40,284 nucleotides of DNA, taken from positions 1 through 40,284 of the forward strand of contig JAQTPP010000006.1 in NCBI GenBank assembly GCA_028712705.1, in the 5' to 3' direction. The DNA comes from Candidatus Daviesbacteria bacterium (lineage in GTDB: Bacteria > Patescibacteriota > Microgenomatia > Daviesbacterales > UBA10151). The notes beneath the pieces were generated by a model, which saw nothing but the letters and a program-made list of their open reading frames with translations, did not search any database and was not told the DNA's origin. The translations under genes were made by a program, and so were the position numbers. This document shows positions 23,649 to 33,690 of this stretch, piece by piece. Position 1 is the first letter of the stretch. Each line of letters starts with the position of its first letter.

Positions 23649-25259
23649 ATGAAGTACATATTTATTAGCGGTGGTGTTATTTCGGGAATTGGAAAAGGGA
23701 TTGCTACATCCTCGATTGCGCTACTCTTAAAATCTGCCGGCTACAAAGTTACCCCTATAAAGATGGATCCATATTTGAATGTTGATGCCGGAACTATGAA
23801 TCCGATCGAACACGGAGAGGTGTTTGTTTTGGATGATGGTACTGAAACAGATCAGGATCTGGGTCACTATGAGAGGTTTTTAGGGGAGTCTCTAGACAAA
23901 AACAGCATCGCCACTCAAGGCTCAATATATTTATCTGTAATTTCCCGGGAGCGCAATTTGGAATATGACGGAGAATGCGTTGATGTTGTGACATATGTAA
24001 CAGAGGAGATCATCAAAAGAATTAAAGATGCAGGCAGAGCAAGCAACGCCGATGTTGTGGTTATAGAAATCGGCGGAACAACAGGCGAATACCAAAATAT
24101 CCTGTTTTTAGAAGCAAACAGGTTGATGAGATTAAAAAATCCGGAAGATGTTATCCATGTTCATATAACATATTTACCAATACCTGCCTCAATTGGGGAG
24201 ATGAAAAGCAAGCCTGCCCAAATGTCTGTGCGGGATTTGAATGCTGTTGGGATTCAACCGGACATAATTTTAGCAAGAAGCGAGAAACCGCTGGACCTTT
24301 CAAGAATTAGAAAATTATCTATTACCACAGGGCTTGAACCGGAAAATATAATTTCCGCGCCAGATATGGACAGTATTTATAAAGTGCCAATCGGGTTTGA
24401 AAATCAGAATTTGACTGAAAGATTGCTTGATAAGTTAGGTTTGAAAAGGGAAGGAAAAGATTTAAAAGAATGGAGAGAATTCGTTGAAAAGATAGATTCG
24501 GTAAAAGATACGGTCAAGATTGCAATTGTCGGTAAATATTTTGCAACAGGCGCTTTTACGCTGGTCGATTCGTATATTTCTGTTATTGAAGCGGTTAAAC
24601 ATGCATCCTGGAATTTGGGTTTAAAGCCGGAGATAACATGGCTTGATTCCGGGAAAGTTTTGGATAATGTTGAAATTTTGCGAAAGTTCCAGGGAGTAAT
24701 TGTGCCGGGAGGATTTGGATCTCGTGATATTGAAGGTAAAATTGCCGCCATTAAAATGGCAAGAGAAAATAATATTCCGTATTTTGGCCTCTGTTATGGT
24801 ATGCAGCTGGCTATTGTTGAATATGCCAGAAATGTTTTAGGTTTAGCAGGGGCGCATACCACAGAGGTGGATCCTGATACTAAATATCCTGTGATTCATA
24901 TCATGCCTGATCAGAAGAAAAAAATGCTGGAGCGGGCTTATGGTGGGACAATGAGGTTGGGTGCCTGGGATTGTAAATTAAAAGCTGGTACGCTGGTGCG
25001 CAGTTTATATGGAAAAGAGGAAATTTCAGAGCGTCACAGGCACAGATTTGAATTTAATAATGACTATTTGGAGAAATTTATGAAGAGCGGTTTGGTAATT
25101 GCGGGGACTACGCTTGATGGTCAGTTAGTAGAAATTATAGAGCTAAAAGATCATCCGTTTTTTGTGGGAACTCAATTTCATCCGGAGCTAAAATCCAGAC
25201 CGCTTTCTCCACATCCGCTGTTTGTCGGCTTCATCAAAGCTGCAAGTAATGTTACTTAG
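23649..25259 (+). CDS. pyrG: CTP synthase
   Basis: YIFISGGVISGIGKGI, KMDPYLNVDAGTMNP, GGTTGEYQN, FGLCYGMQLAIVEYAR. Confidence 0.98.
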   Translation: MKYIFISGGVISGIGKGIATSSIALLLKSAGYKVTPIKMDPYLNVDAGTMNPIEHGEVFVLDDGTETDQDLGHYERFLGESLDKNSIATQGSIYLSVISRERNLEYDGECVDVVTYVTEEIIKRIKDAGRASNADVVVIEIGGTTGEYQNILFLEANRLMRLKNPEDVIHVHITYLPIPASIGEMKSKPAQMSVRDLNAVGIQPDIILARSEKPLDLSRIRKLSITTGLEPENIISAPDMDSIYKVPIGFENQNLTERLLDKLGLKREGKDLKEWREFVEKIDSVKDTVKIAIVGKYFATGAFTLVDSYISVIEAVKHASWNLGLKPEITWLDSGKVLDNVEILRKFQGVIVPGGFGSRDIEGKIAAIKMARENNIPYFGLCYGMQLAIVEYARNVLGLAGAHTTEVDPDTKYPVIHIMPDQKKKMLERAYGGTMRLGAWDCKLKAGTLVRSLYGKEEISERHRHRFEFNNDYLEKFMKSGLVIAGTTLDGQLVEIIELKDHPFFVGTQFHPELKSRPLSPHPLFVGFIKAASNVT

Positions 25260-25266
25260 AATAGAG

Positions 25267-25305
25267 TTGAATATACCCTATAATGATGGTATAATTTCCT
25301 GTATG
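25267..25305 (+). promoter_or_regulatory. promoter TTGAAT-N17-TATAAT, predicted leaderless
   Basis: TATAAT at 25290-25295; ATG 25303. Confidence 0.6.
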
Positions 25306-25956
25306 AACAATGGATCGGAATTAGAACCTCGATATTATGAGCTTTCCGAATTTCGATGGCCGGAAAGGTCTCAGCCTGACGATCTTTTAAAAATAGATAC
25401 ATGTCTAGCTGAAGGAAAGAACCTGGCATTTAGTGTAGCTGAAGTAATTATTTCTGGAGTTGATGAATTACTGCCTACACAAAGAGTTATCACTAGGCAC
25501 AGAGGTCTTTTTAATGATGTTGGCGATGCTCTCTTTCTGTACATTCAACCAGCAATTGCATTTTTGGATGCTCAGTCTGGTCAAGCTACAATGTTAGATA
25601 GAGTACCTCCAAAACTTCAGAGTATCTTAGACGCACGACGTCAGCTTTATGAGATTATGAGGCGAATTGATCATAAAGCCTGGGTTCAGGCGGCACTAGC
25701 CGTATGGGAAGAAGAGGAGAAACCGAAGGTTTTGGCTGTTGAGGAGTGGTGGCGTCTTGAACAAATCACTCTGGATAAACTTAAAGATACGAAAGATGAT
25801 CCTCTAAGGTTTATAAATCGATATACTGTTGCAAGAGTCAGGTTTTTAACTAGATCAGGTATTCCCCAAATCAAAATTCAGGCTTTAGAGCGAGGGTGTT
25901 TTCGATTTCGTCAAGATTTAACAAATAATTTAACAAGAACTACTACGAGTAAATAA
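25303..25956 (+). CDS. hypothetical protein (217 aa)
   Basis: Long ORF with own promoter; no recognised domain. Confidence 0.65.
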   Translation: MNNGSELEPRYYELSEFRWPERSQPDDLLKIDTCLAEGKNLAFSVAEVIISGVDELLPTQRVITRHRGLFNDVGDALFLYIQPAIAFLDAQSGQATMLDRVPPKLQSILDARRQLYEIMRRIDHKAWVQAALAVWEEEEKPKVLAVEEWWRLEQITLDKLKDTKDDPLRFINRYTVARVRFLTRSGIPQIKIQALERGCFRFRQDLTNNLTRTTTSK

Positions 25957-26004
25957 TAAATACCCTCTTGAATATTTTTCCATTTGATTTACAGTAAGTT
26001 TAGC

Positions 26005-26517
26005 ATGAAAAAGCGAGAAAAAATCTATGCTTTTATTGATAGCCAGAATTTAAACCTTGGTGTAAGGAGCCAGGGGTGGATTCTCGATTGGCGTAAATTC
26101 AGGCAATACTTACGTAATAAATATAACATCACTAATACCTATTTGTTTATTGGTTATAAACCAGGCAACGAATCTCTTTATACTCATTTGCAGCAGATGG
26201 GTTATCTTTTAATTCTTAAGCCCACCATGGAATTACCTGATAAATCAGTAAAGGGTAATGTTGATGCAGAATTGGTACTACACACCATGATTCAGTATAA
26301 AAATTATAACAAGGCTATTATTGTTTCAGGTGATGGAGATTTTTTCTGTCTTGTAGAATATCTTGAAAATAAGAATAAATTACTTCATATCCTGACGCCA
26401 AATAAACAATACTCAAAACTTTTTAAGAAATATTCAAGCTTTGTTATACGGGTAGATCAATTAAGAGGTAGTTTAGAATATAAAAAGACTGGCATCGGCG
26501 GTCGGTCGAAACCTTAG
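26005..26517 (+). CDS. NYN domain (LabA/DUF88-like) protein
   Basis: IYAFIDSQNLNLG, GNVDAELVLHTMIQYKNYNKAIIVSGDGDFFCLVEYL. Confidence 0.85.
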   Translation: MKKREKIYAFIDSQNLNLGVRSQGWILDWRKFRQYLRNKYNITNTYLFIGYKPGNESLYTHLQQMGYLLILKPTMELPDKSVKGNVDAELVLHTMIQYKNYNKAIIVSGDGDFFCLVEYLENKNKLLHILTPNKQYSKLFKKYSSFVIRVDQLRGSLEYKKTGIGGRSKP

Positions 26518-26529
26518 GCCTATCCAGTC
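26487..26529. repeat. short inverted repeat at the NYN gene 3' end
   Basis: GACTGG...CCAGTC spanning the stop codon. Confidence 0.45.
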
Positions 26530-26556
26530 ATCGTGATAGTGTAATTATAACACAAT

Positions 26557-27240
26557 ATGGATAAAAAACAAGGTAGATTAATTGTCATAGATGGGATTGA
26601 TGGGTCCGGCAAAACAATCCAGATTGAACTTTTAAAGCAAGTTTTAGCTTCGCAAGGCGTCCCCCTGGAGACTATTAGCTTTCCCAGATATGAAGATAAT
26701 TTGTACGGGAAACTGGTTAAGAAGTATCTGGAGGGGGCATTTGGCTTTATTGACGAGGTCAATCCATATCTGATAGCTTTAGCCTATGCTTGTGATAGGA
26801 CTTTGGCAAAAACCCAAATTGAAAAGTGGCTTGCTGAGGGAAAACTTGTGATTACGAATAGATATGTTTCTGCCAGCAAGGCCCACTTGGGAGCAAATTT
26901 GCCGGAGGAAAAAAGGGAAGAGTTTTTCAAATGGCTCAACGTCTTGGAATATCAAACCAACGGTATGCCCAAAGAAGATTTGACAATACTTTTAGCCGTT
27001 AATCCAAAAATTGGCCAAAGCAATATTTTGGATAAACATCAACCTGACATTCATGAAGGAAATTTAAGACATCTGGAAGAGGCAAATAAAATTTATTTGG
27101 ATCTTGCAAAAAAACAAAAGAATTGGTATGTTGTCAACTGCATGGGTGCGCATCAAATGAGGTCTCCGGAGGAGATCCATCAGGAAGTTTTAAGAATTTT
27201 AGTTGCCCAGGCAAGAATTTATTCATATGACAAAATTTAG
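26557..27240 (+). CDS. tmk: thymidylate kinase
   Basis: LIVIDGIDGSGKT P-loop; ALAYACDRTL; VITNRYVSASKAH. Confidence 0.92.
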   Translation: MDKKQGRLIVIDGIDGSGKTIQIELLKQVLASQGVPLETISFPRYEDNLYGKLVKKYLEGAFGFIDEVNPYLIALAYACDRTLAKTQIEKWLAEGKLVITNRYVSASKAHLGANLPEEKREEFFKWLNVLEYQTNGMPKEDLTILLAVNPKIGQSNILDKHQPDIHEGNLRHLEEANKIYLDLAKKQKNWYVVNCMGAHQMRSPEEIHQEVLRILVAQARIYSYDKI

Positions 27241-27712
27241 AATACAACTCGGGCTAATAATTTTATTGGGGATTTTCGTTCTTTCGCTTCTTCTTTCCAT
27301 GGGAGCGAGTCCTGATATGCCGCCTTTTTTTGCATTAAAAAGGGTACAGGAAAATTTGTTTCTGAAGTTTAAATCCAATCCAGGAGAAAGGGTTGATTAT
27401 ATGAGCAATCTTTTAAATTCTCGTTTGGAAGAGCTTCAAAATGTTGTCAAAAATAAAAATTATGATTATGTGCTAAAAGCTTCACTACGGTATTCTACTT
27501 TGGTAGGCCGGATTACGGAACTAATAGAAGCCAATAATTTGACTGATAAAGTTGAGGCTATAAAAAGCCAATTCCTGGAGCATCAAAAAATCCTTGATAC
27601 ATTGTATGTGGCATATCCTAAAAACATTCCAGATAATGTGGAATGGAAATATATCCAGGATGATTTTAACTACCTAAAACTTTACTTAGATCAATTAAAA
27701 AAAGTTAAATAA
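27227..27712 (+). CDS. DUF5667-like membrane-anchored protein
   Basis: N-terminal TM; PPFFALKRVQENLFLKFKSNPGERVDYMSNLLNSRLEEL; overlaps tmk by 14 nt. Confidence 0.65.
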   Translation: MTKFRIQLGLIILLGIFVLSLLLSMGASPDMPPFFALKRVQENLFLKFKSNPGERVDYMSNLLNSRLEELQNVVKNKNYDYVLKASLRYSTLVGRITELIEANNLTDKVEAIKSQFLEHQKILDTLYVAYPKNIPDNVEWKYIQDDFNYLKLYLDQLKKVK

Positions 27713-27787
27713 TTATATCTTCATTTCTTCTTAATTTCTTCTCCGAAGGTTGAATTTTTATATAATTTATGTATAATCCTAAGTCAA

Positions 27788-28306
27788 ATGCAAACAAATC
27801 CAGAAAACTCAAAAGACCGCCCTTTGGAAAAATCAGATGAGGCAAAGATAGCTGATGCTTTGGATGAGTTTCTTTCAGGAGGAGGATCTCTAAGAGATCT
27901 TTTTCCACAAAAAGATCCACTTCTTGTTTACGAAAGACTTAGTGTAAACACAGATAGACGAGTCGTTGTTATAGAGCAATTTGTAACACAGCTTGGTCAT
28001 TTTGGAGTATGGAATAATACCTTAAAAGAAGCGGCTAAGTATATCCCCCTAGGTTTAGAAAGTTATCGCAGTAATACTTCTTTACGCCTAAGAAATCAAA
28101 ATGCCTCAGAAACGGATATAGCTTTAGTTGATGGTTTAACACTACAAGACGTTGCCTTATACGCTAATCAACAATATAGAGAGTTTAGTGACAGACTATC
28201 TACAATGTCTGCAGGTAGTCCTGAACACAGAGAGGTTCTGGAAAAGGCTTCCTTTTGGTCTAAGATCGATGAGAGGATTAACCGAGCTGCAAATTTAAGT
28301 TTGTAA
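27788..28306 (+). CDS. hypothetical protein (172 aa)
   Basis: ORF with TTGAAT-N16-TATAAT upstream; no recognised domain. Confidence 0.6.
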   Translation: MQTNPENSKDRPLEKSDEAKIADALDEFLSGGGSLRDLFPQKDPLLVYERLSVNTDRRVVVIEQFVTQLGHFGVWNNTLKEAAKYIPLGLESYRSNTSLRLRNQNASETDIALVDGLTLQDVALYANQQYREFSDRLSTMSAGSPEHREVLEKASFWSKIDERINRAANLSL

Positions 28307-28400
28307 ATCTTAATTAAACCTGTGTTTACACTAAAAACTTTTTCCGCTTATTTGAGTTTAGGCTGTTATATTTGTATAATTTGCTGAATTTAATGCACAT

Positions 28401-29768
28401 ATGATTATTGCAAAATTCGGGGGAACATCGGTTGCTACTGCTGAGAGGGTTTCGACTCTTTGTAATATTATAGGCGCGGAGCTTCTAAAGAAGCCGGTTG
28501 TAGTGGTGTCGGCTTTATCTGGCGTAACTGATTTACTATTGTCCGGGGGAAACATAAGCAAGATTAGAAAACTACACAAAAAATTAATAGAAGGCTTATG
28601 GAACGACAGGAAATTACAGAAAAAAACCCTGGATTTTATCGATAATCAGCTTAAGCAGGTGTCTGCGCTCAGGACGGTTGAAGAGTTTAATCTTAACCAG
28701 GAATCCCTTGACAAAATAGCTTCATACGGGGAGATTATGTCATCTTATATTATTGCTCAAACTTTACAAAATAAAGGAATAAAGGCTACCCAAGTTATTG
28801 CCACAGATTTAATTATTACCAATAACAATTTCGGATCTGCAGAATTTTTACCTGGTCAGACAAAGAAGAATTGCAAAAAGATTTTGCTGCCCATCGTTAA
28901 AGCAGGTGTTGTTCCGGTGGTAACAGGTTTTGTCGGCTCCACAAACAGCGGCAAGGTAACTACTCTGGGAAGAGGCGGGTCGGATTACTCAGCTTCTATT
29001 ATTGGGTTTTGTTTAAAAGCTTCCGAGATCCAAATTTGGACTGATGTTGACGGGATATTTACTGCAGATCCTAAGGTTGTAAAAAATGCGAAGTACCTAC
29101 CGGCTGTTTCATTTAAAGAAGCATCAGAGCTGGCTGCATTTGGGGCCAGGATTTTGCATCCCCGAACCATCCGCCCGGCTATCAAAGCAGGTATTCCTGT
29201 TAAAGTCTTAAATACCCTGAACCCCAAAAATCACGGTACTTTAATCGAAGAAAAAAGCAGTAGGATGAGTGCAATTAAGGCAATCTCTTTTAAACGGCGA
29301 ATAGTCCTTATAAATATTTATGCAACTGAGATGCTTTTTCAGAAAGGTTTTTTGGCGCGGATTTTTAAAGTGTTTGCGAATCATAATATCTCGGTGGATC
29401 TGGTTAGCGTATCCGAGGTGAGCGTTTCGGTAACTTTAGACAATAAAGAAAATTTGGAAAATGCGGTAAAAGAGATAAGTAAATTTGCCGCCGTAACAAT
29501 TTTTAAAGATTTAGGAACGGTGTCTTTGATTGGTGAAGGGATAACACTATCCAGCCGGACCATAAAGCAGGTTTTTGAGATTTTGGATAAAGAGAAGATT
29601 CTTATTAAGATGATTTCTTTGAGCGCTGCAAATATCAATATTTCCATTGTTGTAGAGTCAGACAAAGTAGAAAATGCCGTAAAAACCCTTCATAATAAAT
29701 TATTGCTCAAACAAATTATTCAAAATTTGCCAAAAAATGATACAATTGCCCCGAAAGAAACCAAATGA
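28401..29768 (+). CDS. lysC: aspartate kinase
   Basis: IAKFGGTSVA, TTLGRGGSDYSA, WTDVDGI; C-terminal ACT-like domains. Confidence 0.96.
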   Translation: MIIAKFGGTSVATAERVSTLCNIIGAELLKKPVVVVSALSGVTDLLLSGGNISKIRKLHKKLIEGLWNDRKLQKKTLDFIDNQLKQVSALRTVEEFNLNQESLDKIASYGEIMSSYIIAQTLQNKGIKATQVIATDLIITNNNFGSAEFLPGQTKKNCKKILLPIVKAGVVPVVTGFVGSTNSGKVTTLGRGGSDYSASIIGFCLKASEIQIWTDVDGIFTADPKVVKNAKYLPAVSFKEASELAAFGARILHPRTIRPAIKAGIPVKVLNTLNPKNHGTLIEEKSSRMSAIKAISFKRRIVLINIYATEMLFQKGFLARIFKVFANHNISVDLVSVSEVSVSVTLDNKENLENAVKEISKFAAVTIFKDLGTVSLIGEGITLSSRTIKQVFEILDKEKILIKMISLSAANINISIVVESDKVENAVKTLHNKLLLKQIIQNLPKNDTIAPKETK

Positions 29769-30493
29769 AGATAGCGCTAATAGGTTATGGAAAGATGGGG
29801 CATGAAATTGAGAATCTGATTAAAGAGACAGGTACTCACGAAATTATCTCAATTAGTTATAGAAACCCGGCAGATAAATTGGATAAAGATGGAATTGTTA
29901 AAGCTGATGTCGTGATTGATTTTACTTCTCCTGAAATTATCGTTAACACGATAAAAAAAATTGCCGGAACGGGTAAAAATATGGTTGTAGGAACGACCGG
30001 CTGGTACGGCGAGCTTCGCAAAATAAAGGAAATTATTAGAAAATCAAAAACCGGATTAATTTATGCCCGGAATTTTTCCATTGGAGCAAATATCTTTTTT
30101 CAATTAACTAATTTTGCAAGTGCCCTTTGTAATAAATATGGTTATGATGTAGCTGGATTTGAAATTCATCATGCTGGTAAAAAAGACAGCCCTTCCGGTA
30201 CTGCTAAAAAGTTAGCAAGTATCATTATGAAAAACTTTTCTAAAAAGAAAACACTGGAAACAGGAAGATTAGATAGACAAATTAGAGAAGATGAATTACA
30301 TTTTGCGTCTTTGCGAGCCGGCCGCAATCCAGGTTTCCATGAAATTATTTTTGACAGCAGTGCAGATGAGATAAAATTAAGTCATAGTGCACACGGAAGA
30401 AGAGGTTTTGCAGTTGGCGCAATTAAAGCCGCAGAATTTATTAAAGGTAAAAAGGGAATTTTTGAGTTTGAGGAAATTTTTACAAAACTATGA
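29765..30493 (+). CDS. dapB: 4-hydroxy-tetrahydrodipicolinate reductase
   Basis: IALIGYGKMG, VDFTSP, VGTTGW, FEIHHAGKKDSPSGTA. Confidence 0.95.
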   Translation: MKIALIGYGKMGHEIENLIKETGTHEIISISYRNPADKLDKDGIVKADVVIDFTSPEIIVNTIKKIAGTGKNMVVGTTGWYGELRKIKEIIRKSKTGLIYARNFSIGANIFFQLTNFASALCNKYGYDVAGFEIHHAGKKDSPSGTAKKLASIIMKNFSKKKTLETGRLDRQIREDELHFASLRAGRNPGFHEIIFDSSADEIKLSHSAHGRRGFAVGAIKAAEFIKGKKGIFEFEEIFTKL

Positions 30494-31374
30494 AAAAATT
30501 TAAAGGGGCAATTACTGCCATAGTAACACCATTTTTAGAAAATGGTGAACTGGATTTAGAATCTTTAGAGCTCTTAGTAGAGTTCCAGATTAAAAATGGG
30601 ATTTTTGGTTTAGTTCCTTGCGGTTCAACCGGCGAGGCAGCTACTTTAAGTGATGAAGAAAAAGATTTAGTCATAAAAACTGTAGTTAAAAAGGCCAGAA
30701 AAAGAGTTCCTGTTATTGCCGGAGCCGGCAGTAATGATACAGTAAAAGCTGTAAAATTATCTCAAATCGCCGAAAAAGCCGGCGCAGATGCTCTGCTTCA
30801 TGTAACCCCTTTTTACAACAAACCTACCCCAAAAGGGCTGATAGCACATTTTAAGGCAATTGCCGAAGCTTGTGATTTACCAATTATTTTGTATAATGTC
30901 CCCGGCAGAACAGGACAAAATGTTTCTGCAGAAACTACCTTAAAAGTTGCCAAAGAAGTGCCATCTGTTATCGGAGTCAAAGAAGCATCAGGTAATATTT
31001 TGCAAATGGCGGATATTATTCAGGGTGCATCTAAAAATTTCTGTGTTCTTTCCGGGGAAGATTCCTTAACTTTTCCTTTTATGGCGCTTGGCGGAGACGG
31101 AGTTATTTCCGTTGTTTCTAATGAGATCCCAAAAGAAATATCCAAAATGACCAGGTTAGCGCTTGAAGGGAACTGGGAAAAAGCCAGAAAGCTTCACTAT
31201 GAGTGGCTGGATTTGATGAATGCAAATTTTTTTGAAACCAATCCTCAACCTGTTAAAACTGCTTTGGCTATGATGGGAAAAATTCAAGAGGTTTTCAGGC
31301 TGCCATTAGTTCCAATGGAAGAGAAAAATAAAGAAAAACTCCGTGAAGTTTTAACCTCACATAAACTCGTATGA
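30490..31374 (+). CDS. dapA: 4-hydroxy-tetrahydrodipicolinate synthase
   Basis: GSTGEAATLSDEE, ILYNVPGRTGQN, GVKEASGN. Confidence 0.97.
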   Translation: MKKFKGAITAIVTPFLENGELDLESLELLVEFQIKNGIFGLVPCGSTGEAATLSDEEKDLVIKTVVKKARKRVPVIAGAGSNDTVKAVKLSQIAEKAGADALLHVTPFYNKPTPKGLIAHFKAIAEACDLPIILYNVPGRTGQNVSAETTLKVAKEVPSVIGVKEASGNILQMADIIQGASKNFCVLSGEDSLTFPFMALGGDGVISVVSNEIPKEISKMTRLALEGNWEKARKLHYEWLDLMNANFFETNPQPVKTALAMMGKIQEVFRLPLVPMEEKNKEKLREVLTSHKLV

Positions 31375-31380
31375 ACAGAG

Positions 31381-31408
31381 ATCCTTTGCTAATCACTCAG
31401 GACGACAG
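31381..31408. repeat. short palindromic repeat, CTCAGGACGACA-type end
   Basis: ATCCTTTGCTAATCACTCAGGACGACAG between dapA and asd. Confidence 0.6.
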
Positions 31409-31420
31409 GGGTGTGTTGAC

Positions 31421-32494
31421 ATGAAAAAAATTCCTGTAGGGATTTTAGGTGCCACCGGTATGGTTGGCCAGCGTTTTATCACGCTTTTGCAAAATCATCC
31501 ATGGTTTGAGATTAGTGTTGTTGCCGCATCGCCCAAATCAGCCGGCAAAAAATACAAGGAGGCAGTTAAAGGCAGATGGATAATAAAAGAGACGATTCCG
31601 TCGAGAATTGCCAATCTTAATGTAGATTCCGTAGAAGATGATTTAGATAAAATTGCCAAAAAAGTTTCTTTTGTATTTTCGGCTCTGGATCTGGAAAAAG
31701 AAAAAATTAGGGAAATAGAAAACAACTTTGCAAGCCGCGGCATTCCGGTTGTTTCCAACAATTCCGCACATAGATGGAGCAAAGATGTGCCGGTGATTAT
31801 CCCTGAGATCAATCCGGGTCATCTCAGTATCATAAAACAGCAGCAAAAAAACCGCGGATGGAAACAAGGATTTATAGCAGTAAAACCAAACTGTTCCATC
31901 CAATCGTATGTGCCTTTACTTACCCCGCTTCTTAAATTCCAACCTAAAAAGGTGATTGTGACAACGTTGCAGGCAGTTTCCGGCGCAGGAAAAACTCTTA
32001 AAGGTTGGCCCCAAATGCAGGAAAATGTTATCCCTTATATTGATGGGGAAGAGGAAAAAAGCGAGCGGGAACCGATGAAAATTTGGGGTAAGGTAGCTGG
32101 AGGGGTAATTGAGTCGGTAATAGAACCAAACATCAGCGCAACATGTATACGAGTGCCGGCTGAAGACGGACATATGGCATCTGTCAGCGTTTCATTTGCA
32201 AAAAAGCCAACAAAAAAACAAATCATAAATGCCTGGAAAAATTTTGATCCATTAAAGAAATTAAATTTGCCTTCAAGCCCTAATCAATTTATAACTGTTT
32301 TTGAAGTTCTAGACAGGCCGCAAACCCGGTTAGATTGCAATATCGAGAGTGGTATGGGAATTAGTGTCGGAAGATTACAAGAAGATAAAATATTCGACTT
32401 TAAGTTTATCGGGCTTTCCCATAATACCATCCGCGGCGCTGCTGGAGGAGCAATTTTAACAGCAGAACTTTTGAAAACGAAAGGATATCTGTAA
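31421..32494 (+). CDS. asd: aspartate-semialdehyde dehydrogenase (archaeal/fungal-like type)
   Basis: GATGMVGQRF, NNSAHR, KPNCSIQS, LQAVSGAGKTLKGWPQMQENVIPYIDGEEEKSE, RVPAEDGHMASV. Confidence 0.92.
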   Translation: MKKIPVGILGATGMVGQRFITLLQNHPWFEISVVAASPKSAGKKYKEAVKGRWIIKETIPSRIANLNVDSVEDDLDKIAKKVSFVFSALDLEKEKIREIENNFASRGIPVVSNNSAHRWSKDVPVIIPEINPGHLSIIKQQQKNRGWKQGFIAVKPNCSIQSYVPLLTPLLKFQPKKVIVTTLQAVSGAGKTLKGWPQMQENVIPYIDGEEEKSEREPMKIWGKVAGGVIESVIEPNISATCIRVPAEDGHMASVSVSFAKKPTKKQIINAWKNFDPLKKLNLPSSPNQFITVFEVLDRPQTRLDCNIESGMGISVGRLQEDKIFDFKFIGLSHNTIRGAAGGAILTAELLKTKGYL

Positions 32495-32496
32495 AA

Positions 32497-33690
32497 ATGG
32501 CAAAGATTAATACAAATTATAACAAGCTTTCTCCCTCCTATGTCTTTTCAGAAATAGGGAAAAGAGTAAAAGTTTTTTCAGAAAAAAATCCTGGTGTAGA
32601 AATCTTAAAGTTGGGTGTTGGTAATACTACCGAGGCTTTAACGTCAACAGTTGTCAAAGGTCTTCTGGAAGGAGTTAAGAAGCTTTCAAATATTAAAACT
32701 TATACCGGTTACGGAGACGAACAAGGAGATACGAGACTACGAAAAGCATTAGCAGAGCTTTACCAAAAAAGAGGCATTTCTCTTTTACCTGAAGAAATTT
32801 TTATTAGTGATGGAGCCAAACCGGATTGTGCCAATATCTCTTCTATTTTTGACGAAAGTAGCATTGTAGCAGTAGCCGATCCGGTTTATCCGGTATATGT
32901 AGATAGTAATGTTATTGCAGGAAAAAAATTAGTTTATATTGAGTGTACCGAAGAAAATAATTTTATCCCAAGTCCTCCTAAAGAAAAGGCAGACTTAATT
33001 TTTATTTGTAGTCCTAATAATCCCACTGGATCGGTAGTTACTAAAAAACAACTAAAAGCTTTTGTTGATTATGCTTTGAAAAACAAGGCCGTGATTGTTT
33101 TTGACGGCGCTTATGTAGAATATATTACTGATAAGTCTCTTCCCAAAAGCATTTATGAAATTCCCGGAGCAAAAAAATGCGCCATAGAAATAAACAGTTT
33201 TTCCAAATGGGCAGGCTTTACGGGGGTTAGATTAGGTTGGACTGTGGTACCTATGGATTTAACTGTGGAGGAAGCAGGAAGAGGAAAGATTAATAGCCTC
33301 TGGAATCGGCGCCAAACGACCATGTTTAACGGAGCTTCAAATATTGCGCAGGAAGGCGGTTTGGCAGTTTTGTCGGACAAAGGACAAAAGGAATGCAAAA
33401 AACTGGTTGACTACTATATGAATAATGCAAAAATAATAAAATCCGGCCTTTCTAAAATGGGTTTAAAAGTATTTGGCGGGGATAATGCTCCATATATTTG
33501 GTTGAAAGTGCCTAATAATTTAAGTTCGTGGGAATTTTTTGATAAGTTACTTAAAGAAGCTCATGTGGTAGGGACACCTGGTTCTGGTTTTGGTGGGAAA
33601 GGGGAAGGTTATTTTAGATTAAGTGCTTTTGGACACAAAGAAAACATCGAAAAAGCAGTTAAAAGCATACAGGAGAATTTGAAATTATGA
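32497..33690 (+). CDS. dapL: LL-diaminopimelate aminotransferase
   Basis: LKLGVGNTTEAL, TGYGDEQGDTRLRKALAE, ISDGAKPDCANIS, NSFSKWAGFTGVRLGWTV. Confidence 0.93.
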   Translation: MAKINTNYNKLSPSYVFSEIGKRVKVFSEKNPGVEILKLGVGNTTEALTSTVVKGLLEGVKKLSNIKTYTGYGDEQGDTRLRKALAELYQKRGISLLPEEIFISDGAKPDCANISSIFDESSIVAVADPVYPVYVDSNVIAGKKLVYIECTEENNFIPSPPKEKADLIFICSPNNPTGSVVTKKQLKAFVDYALKNKAVIVFDGAYVEYITDKSLPKSIYEIPGAKKCAIEINSFSKWAGFTGVRLGWTVVPMDLTVEEAGRGKINSLWNRRQTTMFNGASNIAQEGGLAVLSDKGQKECKKLVDYYMNNAKIIKSGLSKMGLKVFGGDNAPYIWLKVPNNLSSWEFFDKLLKEAHVVGTPGSGFGGKGEGYFRLSAFGHKENIEKAVKSIQENLKL

